A DNA stretch of 64,000 bases from Thalassobius sp034670005 (GCF_034670005.1 NZ_JAXMOH010000003.1:310001-374000); one strand, 5' to 3'; shown: positions 10,658 through 19,992, counted from the stretch's first letter. The notes: generated by a model not told the origin, from the sequence alone. Numbers and translations are program-made.

Positions 10658-10669
10658 GACCGTACGGTC
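10658..10669. promoter_or_regulatory. Palindromic operator between paaZ and paaI (probable PaaR site)
   Basis: GACCGTACGGTC is a perfect 12-bp palindrome lying between the divergent starts, 40 bp before paaI and 61 bp before paaZ. ACCG...CGGT palindromes are typical for TetR-type PaaR regulators, and a TetR gene ends this operon. Binding is inferred from position and symmetry. Confidence 0.7.
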
Positions 10670-10709
10670 GGTTTTGTGTCAGGTTGGCCGCGAATTGGGG
10701 AGGAACGCC

Positions 10710-11147
10710 ATGACGCCGAAGCAACGCGCCGAACGCAGTGCCAAACAGATGTGGTCAACCGACAAGGCGACGCAATTTCTGGGGATGGAAATCACCCATA
10801 TCGGCCCGGGCGAGGCGGTGATGACCATGCGGGTGCGCGACGAACATCTGAACGGCCATCATATGTGCCATGGCGGATACATCTTCACCCTTGCCGACAG
10901 TGCCTTTGCCTTTGCCTGTAACAGCTACAACAAGATGGTTGTGGCACAGCAAAACTCCATCACCTATCTCAGCCCCGGCAAGCCGGGCGAGATGCTGACC
11001 GCCACCGCGACCGAGGCGTCGTTACAGGGCCGGTCGGGCGTTTATGACGTAGTGGTCACGGGCGAAGACGGTCGCAAAGTGGCGCTTTTCCGGGGGCTGT
11101 CGCGGCAGATCTCGGGCCAACATTTCGAAGAAACTGACGAAGATTGA
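10710..11147 (+). CDS. paaI: Hydroxyphenylacetyl-CoA thioesterase PaaI
   Basis: A 145-residue hotdog-fold thioesterase that releases CoA from stalled ring-hydroxylated phenylacetyl-CoA intermediates. The HMCHGGYIFTLADSAFA segment carries the HGG and the conserved acidic residue on the central helix typical of PaaI. The start at 10710 follows GGGAGGAA by 6 bases and gives the normal family length; the frame is open upstream but that part crosses the operator. First gene of paaI-paaK-paaR, facing paaZ. Confidence 0.93.
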   Translation: MTPKQRAERSAKQMWSTDKATQFLGMEITHIGPGEAVMTMRVRDEHLNGHHMCHGGYIFTLADSAFAFACNSYNKMVVAQQNSITYLSPGKPGEMLTATATEASLQGRSGVYDVVVTGEDGRKVALFRGLSRQISGQHFEETDED

Positions 11148-11196
11148 CAATGCCGACCCGGCGACTGTTGCCGGGGCATATCGGGAGGAAACTGCC

Positions 11197-12507
11197 ATGA
11201 AAGACCTGTCACCCAAGCCGGGAGATCTGGAACATATCGAAACCGCGTCGCGCGACGAGATTGCCGCGTTGCAATTGCAGCGGATGAAATGGTCGTTGAA
11301 GCACGCCTATGACAACGTGCCGTTCTACAAGGAAAGCTTCGACAAGGCGGGGGTGCATCCTGACGATTTGAATTCGCTGTCCGATCTGTCGAAATTCCCC
11401 TTCACGGTGAAACAGGACCTGCGCGACAATTATCCCTTCGGCCTGTTCGCGGTGCCGCGCGAACAGATTTCGCGCATCCATGCGTCGTCGGGTACGACCG
11501 GTCAGCCAACCGTTGTCGGCTATACCAAGAACGATCTGGACATGTGGGCCGGTGTGGTGGCGCGGTCGTTGCGCGCGTCCGGTTTGCGGGCGGGCGACGT
11601 ATTGCACAATGCTTATGGCTACGGGCTGTTCACCGGGGGCTTGGGTATTCATGGCGGCGCCGAAAAGATGGGACTGACCGTGGTGCCGGTTTCGGGCGGC
11701 ATGACCCAGCGCCAGGTCCGGGTGATCGAAGATTTTGGCGCCACCGGCATTACCGTGACACCATCCTATGCGCTGTCGATCTTGGACGAATACGCCAAGC
11801 AGGGGCTTGATCCGCGCAAGAGCCCGCTGAAGGTCGGGATTTTCGGGGCCGAGCCGTGGACCAACGCGATGCGGTTGGAAATCGAGGAAGCCTTCGACAT
11901 GCACGCCGTCGATATCTACGGCTTGTCGGAAGTGATCGGACCCGGCGTGGCCAATGAATGCGTCGAAACCAAGGACGGGCTACATATTTGGGAAGACCAT
12001 TTCTATCCTGAAGTGATCGACCCTGAAACCGGCGAAGTGTTGCCCGATGGCGAACTTGGTGAACTGGTGTTCACCTCGCTGACCAAGGAAGCTTTCCCGA
12101 TCATCCGCTACCGCACCCGCGATCTGACCCGGCTGTTGCCGGGCACCGCGCGTAGCATGCGACGGATGGAGAAGATCACAGGACGCAGCGACGACATGAT
12201 CATCCTGCGCGGGGTCAACGTGTTCCCGACCCAGATCGAGGAACAGCTGATGACCGTCGAAGGTCTGGCACCGCATTTCCAGATCGAGCTTGCCCGCCCG
12301 GGGCGGATGGACGAAATGACCGTCCATGTGGAAATGTCCGAAGGCGCGTCGGTCGACATCGTCGAACGCGCGGTCAAGGATCTGTCCGGCAAGGTCAAAT
12401 CCAACGTCGGCATTTCGGTGCGGGTCAACGTGGCCGATCCGGGCAATGTCGCACGCAGCGAAGGCAAAGCGGTTCGGATCATCGACAACCGACCCAAGGA
12501 GAGCTGA
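11197..12507 (+). CDS. paaK: Phenylacetate-CoA ligase
   Basis: The enzyme activates phenylacetate to phenylacetyl-CoA using ATP. The 436-residue product has the AMP-binding P-loop SSGTTGQPTVVGYT near residue 97, the acyl-adenylate core YGLSEVIGPG near residue 245, and YRTRDLTRL in the hinge to the C-terminal subdomain, followed by GRSDDMIILRG. Length and motifs match PaaK closely. A GGGAGGAAA ribosome site precedes the start. It is followed without gap by the TetR gene, so the regulator is cotranscribed. Confidence 0.96.
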   Translation: MKDLSPKPGDLEHIETASRDEIAALQLQRMKWSLKHAYDNVPFYKESFDKAGVHPDDLNSLSDLSKFPFTVKQDLRDNYPFGLFAVPREQISRIHASSGTTGQPTVVGYTKNDLDMWAGVVARSLRASGLRAGDVLHNAYGYGLFTGGLGIHGGAEKMGLTVVPVSGGMTQRQVRVIEDFGATGITVTPSYALSILDEYAKQGLDPRKSPLKVGIFGAEPWTNAMRLEIEEAFDMHAVDIYGLSEVIGPGVANECVETKDGLHIWEDHFYPEVIDPETGEVLPDGELGELVFTSLTKEAFPIIRYRTRDLTRLLPGTARSMRRMEKITGRSDDMIILRGVNVFPTQIEEQLMTVEGLAPHFQIELARPGRMDEMTVHVEMSEGASVDIVERAVKDLSGKVKSNVGISVRVNVADPGNVARSEGKAVRIIDNRPKES

Positions 12508-13083
12508 ATGGCGCGCGGACTGGCACGCGATCACGATGAAAAACGGGCGGCGCTGCGCAAAGGCGCCGCCGCCTATTTCGCCACGCATGGATTCGACCGG
12601 GCGTCGATGACCGGAGCGGCGAAATCCTGTGGCGTGTCGAAGGCGCTGATCTATCATTACTGGGCGTCAAAAGAGGATTTGCTTTACGATATCCTCGACG
12701 ATCATCTGGGGGCTCTGGTCGAGGTGGTGGAAGCGGCGCGATCCGAAGGAATGCGCGGGCTGATCAGGGTGATTCTGGAAGCCTATGCCGATGCCGATGC
12801 CGAACATAAGCTGCAACTGGATGCGCTGAGCGTTCTGCCCGCAGATAAGCAAACGCCGCTCATCGCGGCGCAGCGGCGTCTGGTCGATATCATGACCGAC
12901 GCCGTGCTGCAGCAGGCACCGCAATTGCAGGCCGATCCCGACCGGCTGCGCGCCGCCACGATGAGCGTTTTCGGTGTGCTGAACTGGTTTTACATGTGGC
13001 ATCGGCCCGGCAAGGGGTTGAGCCGGGAAGACTATGCCGATCTGGCGACGGATTTCGCCACCGGTGGGTTGAAGGCGCTGTAG
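12508..13083 (+). CDS. paaR: TetR family regulator, probable PaaR
   Basis: A 191-residue TetR protein. The N-terminal helix-turn-helix is visible (FATHGFDRASMTGAAKSCG then VSKALIYHYWASKEDL, about residues 17-55); the remaining all-helical region is the ligand domain. The ATG begins on the base after the paaK stop, so it is certainly part of the paaIK operon. By context it represses the paa genes through the palindrome at 10658-10669 and is released by phenylacetyl-CoA, as known for PaaR proteins of this family; that ligand is inferred. Confidence 0.85.
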   Translation: MARGLARDHDEKRAALRKGAAAYFATHGFDRASMTGAAKSCGVSKALIYHYWASKEDLLYDILDDHLGALVEVVEAARSEGMRGLIRVILEAYADADAEHKLQLDALSVLPADKQTPLIAAQRRLVDIMTDAVLQQAPQLQADPDRLRAATMSVFGVLNWFYMWHRPGKGLSREDYADLATDFATGGLKAL

Positions 13084-13185
13084 GCGCGGGGCTCTGGACG
13101 CAAAAAACGTATCGGGTGTCGGGTTCGTGACTTTCCTTGCCCGGCGAAGTCTTTACCCTGTTGCCGAACCTACAGGAGACCCCGA

Positions 13186-13620
13186 ATGAAACGCGCAACT
13201 CTTTCATTGACGATTACCTTGGCACTGGCCGGGGCCGCCCTCGCTCATGGCGGTGTCAGCGATCCCGTTGTCAAGGCGCGGATGGCGCTGATGACAGAGA
13301 TCAAGGATGCGACCGCTGTCATCGGTGGCATGGCCAAGGGCAAGCTGGAATTCAATCCCGATCAGGCCGCGGCTGCCAAGGCGGTGCTGAACAAATCCGC
13401 GGTACAAATCACGGATGCCTTCGAAACCCCGGCGACCGATCCCAAAAGCGAAGCCTTGCCGGTGATCTGGGAGAACTGGGATGACTTTTCGACTAAGGCG
13501 AATGCGTTGGCGCAGGCCGCGTCAGGGATCGACACCGGCACGCTTGAAGGGGTGCAGGCGGGTCTTCAAGCGTTAGGCGCGAGTTGTGGCGGGTGCCACA
13601 AGCTGTACCGGATGGATTAA
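13186..13620 (+). CDS. Class II c-type cytochrome (cytochrome c' / c-554 type)
   Basis: A 144-residue exported cytochrome: signal peptide ending near ALA/HG (residue 20), a four-helix bundle body, and a single haem motif at the extreme C-terminus (C134-G-G-C137-H138). C-terminal haem placement marks class II cytochromes c. It would act in the periplasm, carrying electrons or binding NO. The AGGAG site seven bases upstream supports the start. It lies 117 bases before frmA; in Rhodobacter sphaeroides a class II cytochrome c-554 gene is known near the adhI formaldehyde dehydrogenase, so the pairing may be conserved, although I recall this rather than see it. Confidence 0.9.
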   Translation: MKRATLSLTITLALAGAALAHGGVSDPVVKARMALMTEIKDATAVIGGMAKGKLEFNPDQAAAAKAVLNKSAVQITDAFETPATDPKSEALPVIWENWDDFSTKANALAQAASGIDTGTLEGVQAGLQALGASCGGCHKLYRMD

Positions 13621-13737
13621 TCCGGGCAGGACAGTTGAGGGTATCGGATATTTCGATAGCCTTCATCGACGACACCGTTATTGAACCATTCCCTCATCTG
13701 GGGCAGTTTGCCCGCAGCAAATAATGGAGGACGCGAG

Positions 13738-14850
<1,113 letters not shown>

Positions 14851-14869
14851 CAAAGACCCCAAAAAGATT

Positions 14870-14904
14870 GGAAAGCGGCGGGTCTGTCCCGCCGCTTTCC
14901 CTTT
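14870..14904 (+). terminator. Terminator of frmA
   Basis: GGAAAGCGGCGGG (14870-14882) and CCCGCCGCTTTCC (14888-14900) form a perfect 13-bp stem with a 5-base loop, followed by CTTTG. Very stable hairpin with a short T-tract, placed 20 bases after the frmA stop. Confidence 0.85.
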
Positions 14905-14966
14905 GAGGGGCGCCCGCATATACCTGTCTGTCAGAGCCCCGGCACGAACCGGGCACACAATATGGG

Positions 14967-15689
14967 ATGGCCCCGATGGATGACAAAAACGCAAGCCAGC
15001 TGTTGGCGGTCTTGATCGACGCCGACAATACCTCGCCGAAATGGACCAAGGCGATTTTCGATGAAATCGCAACGCTTGGCGAAGCCTCGGTCCGGCGCTG
15101 CTATGGCGATTTTTCCAGCCCGCAAATGAATGGCTGGAACAAGGTGCAGGCGGAATTCGGGCTGGTGCCGCATCATCAGCCGGCCAATACCGTGGGCAAG
15201 AATGCCAGCGACATCGCGCTGGTGATCGACGCGATGGACCTGCTGCATTCGGGGCGGTTCGACGGCTTCGTTCTGATTTCCAGCGACAGCGATTTCACCC
15301 GGCTGGCCAGCCGTATCCGCGAACAGGGTCTGACCGTTTACGGCATCGGTGCCAAGAAAACGCCCGAAGCATTCCGTAAGGCCTGCCGCCGCTTCATTTT
15401 CTTGGAAAACATTGGCGGCGAAAGTTCAACGGAGACGGGGGCCCAGGCCGCGAAAACGACAGTGTCCGCTGATGCGCGCGATCTGATCCTGAGGGCGATG
15501 GACGCGATCGGTCAGGAAGATGATTGGTATACATTGGGCCAGCTGGGCCAATACATCACCCAGGCCAACCCCGATTTCGACGCCCGCAGCTATGGCAAGA
15601 AAAAGCTGAGCGAACTGGTGGCCGAATTCCCGATTTTCGAACTGAAGAAAACGGCTGGCAACCAGATGATGGTGCGGCGCCGGGATTAG
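14967..15689 (+). CDS. NYN domain protein with C-terminal OST-HTH/LOTUS domain
   Basis: A 240-residue protein with an N-terminal PIN-like NYN domain: LIDADNTS near residue 17, ASDIALVIDAMDLL near residue 72 and SSDSDFTRLA near residue 101 supply the acidic residues expected for a metal-dependent RNase centre. Residues about 168-238 look like a LOTUS/OST-HTH RNA-binding winged helix (WYTLGQLGQYI then SYGKKKLSELV). The architecture is that of LabA-like proteins, predicted RNA-processing nucleases. Two starts are possible (14967 or 14976). It stands alone, convergent with the TetR gene; the two coding ends overlap by 4 bases. Confidence 0.88.
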   Translation: MAPMDDKNASQLLAVLIDADNTSPKWTKAIFDEIATLGEASVRRCYGDFSSPQMNGWNKVQAEFGLVPHHQPANTVGKNASDIALVIDAMDLLHSGRFDGFVLISSDSDFTRLASRIREQGLTVYGIGAKKTPEAFRKACRRFIFLENIGGESSTETGAQAAKTTVSADARDLILRAMDAIGQEDDWYTLGQLGQYITQANPDFDARSYGKKKLSELVAEFPIFELKKTAGNQMMVRRRD

Positions 15690-16312
15690 GGCGCGGTACC
15701 GTAGCGGGCGAGGAACATCCGCACCGCGCTTTCAACCACCCGGGCCTTTTCGGCCTGAGAAAAGTCGCGGCAGATCCCGAACACCATACGCGGGAACAGG
15801 TCGGCCTTGCACAGTTCGACGAACTGATCGGCGGCCAGCGCGAAATCGTCGATATCCAGCTCGCCCCGCGCGGCGGCCTGTTTCAGGTACTCGGTCAGCC
15901 GGGTGCGCGCCATCAGAGGCCCGCTTTGGTAAAATTCCCGTCCCAGCTCTGGGAACCGGTCGGACTCGGCCACGCAGATGCGGAAAATGCGCTGGGAAAA
16001 GTCCGAGGTGAAGATATCGACCATCGTGTAACCGGCAAAGCGCAGCACGACCTCTGGCGAGGCGTCGAAATCGGCCAGTTCGACCGCATCGTCGGCCTGG
16101 CGCAGGCATTCGCTGCGCGCCACCTCCATGAACAGCAAACGCTTGTCGGGGAAATAACTGTAAAGCGTCGCCTTGGACACGCCTGCCGCCCTGGCAATGT
16201 CATCGACGCTGGCTCCTTCGAACCCGTCGGCCATGAAAATCTTCCGCGCCCCTTGCAGGACCTGTTCGAACTTGCGCCCGGTGCGGATGATGGTTTTTGT
16301 CGCAGTGTCCAT
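15686..16312 (-). CDS. TetR/AcrR family transcriptional regulator
   Basis: A protein of about 208 residues with an N-terminal TetR DNA-binding domain (FMADGFEGASVDDIARAAG then VSKATLYSYFPDKRLLF) and a C-terminal ligand domain of the AcrR C-terminal type. The start at 16312 is chosen because AAGGACAG precedes it and the helix-turn-helix then sits at the usual distance from the N-terminus. It is divergent from mbfA, and a perfect 7-bp-arm palindrome at 16342-16360 lies 30 bases upstream of its start, which points to autoregulation and possibly control of mbfA. Confidence 0.9.
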   Translation of the reverse strand: MDTATKTIIRTGRKFEQVLQGARKIFMADGFEGASVDDIARAAGVSKATLYSYFPDKRLLFMEVARSECLRQADDAVELADFDASPEVVLRFAGYTMVDIFTSDFSQRIFRICVAESDRFPELGREFYQSGPLMARTRLTEYLKQAAARGELDIDDFALAADQFVELCKADLFPRMVFGICRDFSQAEKARVVESAVRMFLARYGTAP

Positions 16313-16341
16313 TGCTGTCCTTCGGCTCGGAGGTCGACTAT

Positions 16342-16360
16342 AAACTGACCCGTTCAGTTT
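16342..16360. promoter_or_regulatory. Inverted repeat operator upstream of the TetR gene and mbfA
   Basis: AAACTGA (16342-16348) and TCAGTTT (16354-16360) are exact inverted arms around CCCGT. The form and spacing are typical of TetR/AcrR operators, and it sits 30 bp upstream of the TetR start and 67 bp upstream of mbfA. Function is inferred. Confidence 0.7.
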
Positions 16361-16426
16361 CATCAAGCCGCCCCTTGCGGGCCACGCCGGAACGGCTAGT
16401 CTCGTAAGAAAAGCAAAGGGAGTTCC

Positions 16427-17401
16427 ATGCGGTTTTCCATTCAGCGACGCCATTTCAAGGATCTAAGCGAGCAGGAAATCCTCGCTTTGGCCATTTCATC
16501 GGAAGAAGACGATGCCCGGATCTATCGCAGCTACGCTCAGCGGCTGCGGGACGAATATCCCGATTCCGCCAAGATTTTTGACGGCATGGCGGAAGAAGAA
16601 GACCGCCACCGCCAACTGCTGATCACTTTGCATGAACGCCGCTTTGGATCGGTCATTCCGCTGATCCGGCGGGAACATGTGGCGGGCTATTATGCGCGGC
16701 GCCCGATCTGGCTGGTTGAAAATCTCGGGCTGGACCGTATCCGCGCCGAAGCCGAGGCGATGGAACATGATGCCGAACATTTCTACCTGGCCGCAGCCAA
16801 GCGCAGCAAGGATAGCGAAACCCGCAAATTGCTGGGCGATCTGGCAGCGATGGAAGCCGGGCACAAGCACAAGGCCGGGGTTCTGGCCGAACAGCATCTG
16901 GACGAAGACAGTCGCGCCGAGGAAGACCGCGCCGCGCACCGGCAGTTCGTGCTGACCTGGGTACAGCCTGGGCTGGCGGGGCTGATGGACGGATCGGTTT
17001 CGACCCTGGCCCCGATCTTCGCCACCGCCTTTGCGACGCAGGATACCTGGACGACCTTCCTGGTCGGGCTGGCCGCATCGGTCGGGGCGGGGATTTCCAT
17101 GGGCTTCACCGAAGCGGCCTCGGATGACGGTGAACTGTCGGGTCGCGGATCGCCAACCAAGCGTGGCTTCGCGTCGGGCATCATGACCATGGTGGGGGGC
17201 TTGGGCCATGCGTTGCCCTATCTGATCACCGATTTCTGGACCGCAACGATGATCGCCTTTGTCGTGGTGTTTATCGAGTTGTGGGCGATCGCCTGGATTC
17301 AGAACAAATACATGGACACGCCGTTTTTCCGGGCCGCCTTGCAGGTGGTTCTGGGCGGGGCGTTGGTCTTTGCCGCTGGTGTGCTGATCGGATCGGGCTA
17401 G
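16427..17401 (+). CDS. mbfA: Membrane-bound ferritin-like iron exporter MbfA (rubrerythrin/VIT fusion)
   Basis: The 324-residue product fuses an N-terminal ferritin-like diiron domain (E58-x2-H61 and E143-x2-H146, with further glutamates at 26-27) to a C-terminal VIT1/CCC1-type membrane domain with about five transmembrane helices (from residue ~185, GLMDGSVSTLAP, GFTEAASDD). Agrobacterium and Bradyrhizobium MbfA with this architecture export iron and protect against iron and peroxide stress. AAAGGGAG precedes the ATG. In rhizobia it is repressed by Irr; no convincing Irr (ICE) element is seen here, and instead a TetR gene and palindrome face it. Confidence 0.92.
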   Translation: MRFSIQRRHFKDLSEQEILALAISSEEDDARIYRSYAQRLRDEYPDSAKIFDGMAEEEDRHRQLLITLHERRFGSVIPLIRREHVAGYYARRPIWLVENLGLDRIRAEAEAMEHDAEHFYLAAAKRSKDSETRKLLGDLAAMEAGHKHKAGVLAEQHLDEDSRAEEDRAAHRQFVLTWVQPGLAGLMDGSVSTLAPIFATAFATQDTWTTFLVGLAASVGAGISMGFTEAASDDGELSGRGSPTKRGFASGIMTMVGGLGHALPYLITDFWTATMIAFVVVFIELWAIAWIQNKYMDTPFFRAALQVVLGGALVFAAGVLIGSG

Positions 17402-17461
17402 GGGGCGCTGCCCCCGTCGCCAAAGGCGACTCCCCCGGGATATTTCAAAACAGAAGAAGCT
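17402..17461 (+). repeat. Dispersed intergenic hairpin repeat, copy 1
   Basis: Two adjacent hairpins (GGGGC-GCT-GCCCC and GTCGCC-AAA-GGCGAC) are followed by CCCCCGGGATATTTCAAAACAGAAGAAG. It starts directly after the mbfA stop and may act as its terminator. Same element as the copies at 17577, 24953 and 34573. Confidence 0.75.
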
Positions 17462-17576
17462 TGAAAATCACCCCCCGCGTCGGGTTTGCAACGCAGGGGG
17501 CTTCTCCTGTTGCGGCCATCGGCGTCCCCGCCTGTACCGCCTGTTCTGCCTAGGGTATTAACCTTAATGTTTCGTT

Positions 17577-17647
17577 TCTTCTTCTGTTCGAAAATATCCT
17601 CGGGGGTGAATGCGCCGGAGGCGCAGAGGGGGCAGACAGCCCCCTTT
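17577..17647 (-). repeat. Dispersed intergenic hairpin repeat, copy 2 (inverted)
   Basis: The reverse complement reads as a G-run/C-run hairpin, then a TGCGCC/GGCGCA hairpin, then a CCCCCGAGGATATTTT tail and GAACAGAAGAAG, matching copy 1. Copies 1 and 2 face each other across about 115 bases. Together they fill most of the 317-base spacer between mbfA and the AEC gene, in which I see no gene. Confidence 0.75.
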
Positions 17648-17718
17648 GACCCGCCCGCCGCAGGCGATAGTGCCGTCATTGGGATTGACCCGGCGTGGTG
17701 TCGTGCTAGGCAGTCACC

Positions 17719-18642
17719 ATGATCGAAATTTTCCTCAAGACGCTGCCCTTCTTCCTGATCATCGGATTGGGCTATGGTGCCGGCCGCACGCGGTTTTTCC
17801 CCGAAGATGCCACTGCATGGCTGACCCGTTTCGTGTTCTATTTCGCGTTGTCGGCGATGCTGTTCAGGTTTTCCGCCAACCTGTCACTTGGAGAAATCTA
17901 CGACACCAATTTCATTCTGGCTTATCTGACCGGCACCGCAGGGATCTATCTGCTGGCCACCGCTGTCACGCTGATCCGTGGCCGCGGGGTGGAGGAAGCC
18001 GCGGTCGAGGCGCAATGCGCGGTGATCGGTAATGTCGGATTTCTGGGCGTGCCGATGCTGGTGCTTTTGCTGGGAGAGCAGGCGATCGGGCCGGTGATGC
18101 TGGTGCTGGCGGTGGACCTGATCGTGTTTGGCAGCCTGATCGTGATCCTGATCACCGGGGCGCGCGATGGGCGGGTGTCCATTGGCATTTTGCGCAGCGT
18201 TGGGCTGGGGTTGCTGAAAAACCCGATGATTGTGTCAATTGCCATTGGTCTGAGCTGGGCGGCGCTGGAAATTCCCATCCCCGGACCGTTGAATGAATTC
18301 GTGTCGATCCTTGGCGCGGCCGCAACGCCGGGGGCGCTGTTTGCGATCGGGGCCTCGCTGGCGTCGAAATCGGCCGAGCGGCTGACCACGGCGGGGTGGC
18401 TGTCTTTTTGCAAGCTGGTGCTGCACCCGTTGGCGGTGGCCGGGGCGGCGCTGATCCTGTTCAAGGTCGAGCGTTATTCGGCCGGGGTGATGATCGCCGC
18501 CGCATCGTTGCCGGTGGCAGGCAATGTCTATATTCTGGCGCAGCATTATGGCGTGGCGCCGCACAGGGTTTCGGCCGCGATCCTGATTTCCACCGGATTG
18601 AGCATTTTTACCGTTTCGGCGGTGATCGCCTGGATCGGGTAA
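17719..18642 (+). CDS. AEC family transporter (auxin efflux carrier/malonate permease type)
   Basis: A 307-residue inner-membrane protein with about ten hydrophobic segments in two halves, starting FFLIIGLGYGAGR, with QCAVIGNVGFLGVPM in the middle (the N-G/P helix-break typical of the family) and ALFAIGASLAS in the second half. This is the AEC/MdcF architecture. Substrates in bacteria are mostly dicarboxylates, but nothing here shows which. It is followed after 64 bases by fghA on the same strand. A second AEC transporter is encoded at 36153-37061. Confidence 0.88.
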   Translation: MIEIFLKTLPFFLIIGLGYGAGRTRFFPEDATAWLTRFVFYFALSAMLFRFSANLSLGEIYDTNFILAYLTGTAGIYLLATAVTLIRGRGVEEAAVEAQCAVIGNVGFLGVPMLVLLLGEQAIGPVMLVLAVDLIVFGSLIVILITGARDGRVSIGILRSVGLGLLKNPMIVSIAIGLSWAALEIPIPGPLNEFVSILGAAATPGALFAIGASLASKSAERLTTAGWLSFCKLVLHPLAVAGAALILFKVERYSAGVMIAAASLPVAGNVYILAQHYGVAPHRVSAAILISTGLSIFTVSAVIAWIG

Positions 18643-18706
18643 GCCAAGCGCTTGCCGCGCCCCCGGCGCTGGGTTAGCCATGGGGTCAACCGGATGGGAG
18701 AGCGTG

Positions 18707-19537
18707 ATGGAAACCATTTCAGAAAACAGATGTTTCGGCGGCGTGCAGGGGGTTTACAAACATCCTTCCAAGGCGACGGGATGCGACATGACCTTCGGGT
18801 TGTTCCTGCCCGAGGAGGCAGAGGATCACCCGGTGCCGGTTTTGTGGTACCTGTCGGGGCTGACCTGCACCCATGAAAACGCCATGGTCAAGGCGGGCGC
18901 GCAGGCCTGGGCGGCCGAGCAGGGGATCGCTTTGGTTTTCCCCGACACCTCGCCGCGTGGGCCGGGTGTGGCCGATGACGACGCGTATGATATGGGCCAG
19001 GGCGCGGGGTTTTATGTGAACGCCACGCAAGATCCCTGGGCACCGCATTTCCGCATGTGGGATTACATCGCTGATGAATTGCCGCGGCTGATCACCGGTG
19101 ATTTCAACATTGACGAGGATCGCCAGTCGATCACCGGCCATTCGATGGGCGGGCATGGTGCGCTGACGCTGGCGATGTCTTTGCCGGGGCGTTACCGTTC
19201 GGTTTCCGCCTTTTCGCCGATTTGCCATCCGACGGCGGGCGATTGGGGCAGAAAGCAGCTTTCGGCCTATCTGGGCGAGGACGAAAATACTTGGGCGGGG
19301 CATGACGCGACGCTTCTGATGCGTAACAAGGGGCTCGATATTCCCTTGCTGGTCGATCAGGGCACGTCCGATCAGTTCATCGATCTGCTGATGCCCGAAG
19401 CCTTTGCCGAAGCGGTCAACGCGCGCCGTGTTCCGGCGGCGCTGCGGCTGCAGAAGGGATACGATCACAGCTATTTCTTCGTCTCCAGCTTCATCGAGGA
19501 TCACGTCTCTTTCCACGCCGAGGCGCTGTACGAATGA
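18707..19537 (+). CDS. fghA: S-formylglutathione hydrolase
   Basis: The serine esterase hydrolyses S-formylglutathione to formate and glutathione, completing the pathway begun by FrmA (13738-14850). The 276-residue alpha/beta hydrolase has the nucleophile S146 in GHSMGGHG, the oxyanion region LSGLTCTHEN, and the DTSPRG segment typical of FGH/esterase D. The start at 18707 has GGGAG six bases upstream. It heads a chain of five genes, each of whose ends overlaps the next start by 4 bases. Confidence 0.95.
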   Translation: METISENRCFGGVQGVYKHPSKATGCDMTFGLFLPEEAEDHPVPVLWYLSGLTCTHENAMVKAGAQAWAAEQGIALVFPDTSPRGPGVADDDAYDMGQGAGFYVNATQDPWAPHFRMWDYIADELPRLITGDFNIDEDRQSITGHSMGGHGALTLAMSLPGRYRSVSAFSPICHPTAGDWGRKQLSAYLGEDENTWAGHDATLLMRNKGLDIPLLVDQGTSDQFIDLLMPEAFAEAVNARRVPAALRLQKGYDHSYFFVSSFIEDHVSFHAEALYE

Positions 19538-19992
19538 GCAAGCTTTATATCGACGCCGATGCCTGCCCGGTGAAAGCCGAAGCTGAACGGGTTGCGACCC
19601 GGCATCGGGTGTCGATGGTTCTGGTCAGCAATGGCGGGCTGCGGCCCTCGGCCAATCCTTTGGTGGAATCGGTGATCGTGCCGGAAGGACCGGACGTCGC
19701 CGATATGTGGATTGCGGACCGTGCCGGTCCGGGGGATGTGGTGGTGACATCCGATATCCCGCTGGCGGCGAAATGCGTGGCTGCCGGGGCGCAGGTTCTC
19801 AAACCCAATGGCGAAGCGCTGACCGCTGCCAATGTCGGCAATGCGCTTGCCACCCGCGATCTCATGACCGATCTGCGCGCCGCCGATCCGTTCCGGCAGG
19901 GTGGCGGTAAAGGGTTCACCAAAGCGGACCGGTCGCGGTTCCTGGAGGCATTGGAACGCGAATTGCGCAAGGCGAAAGGGCTGGCGCGATGA
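19534..19992 (+). CDS. YaiI/YqxD family protein (DUF188)
   Basis: A 152-residue protein of the UPF0178/DUF188 family. The signature YIDADACPVK at the N-terminus, VVTSDIPLAAKC in the middle and the C-terminal GGG-K-F-T-K-ADRSRF-L motif are clear. The fold is PIN-like, so a nuclease role is possible, but the function is unknown. Its ATG overlaps the fghA stop (ATGA), so it is translationally coupled. Confidence 0.93.
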   Translation: MSKLYIDADACPVKAEAERVATRHRVSMVLVSNGGLRPSANPLVESVIVPEGPDVADMWIADRAGPGDVVVTSDIPLAAKCVAAGAQVLKPNGEALTAANVGNALATRDLMTDLRAADPFRQGGGKGFTKADRSRFLEALERELRKAKGLAR

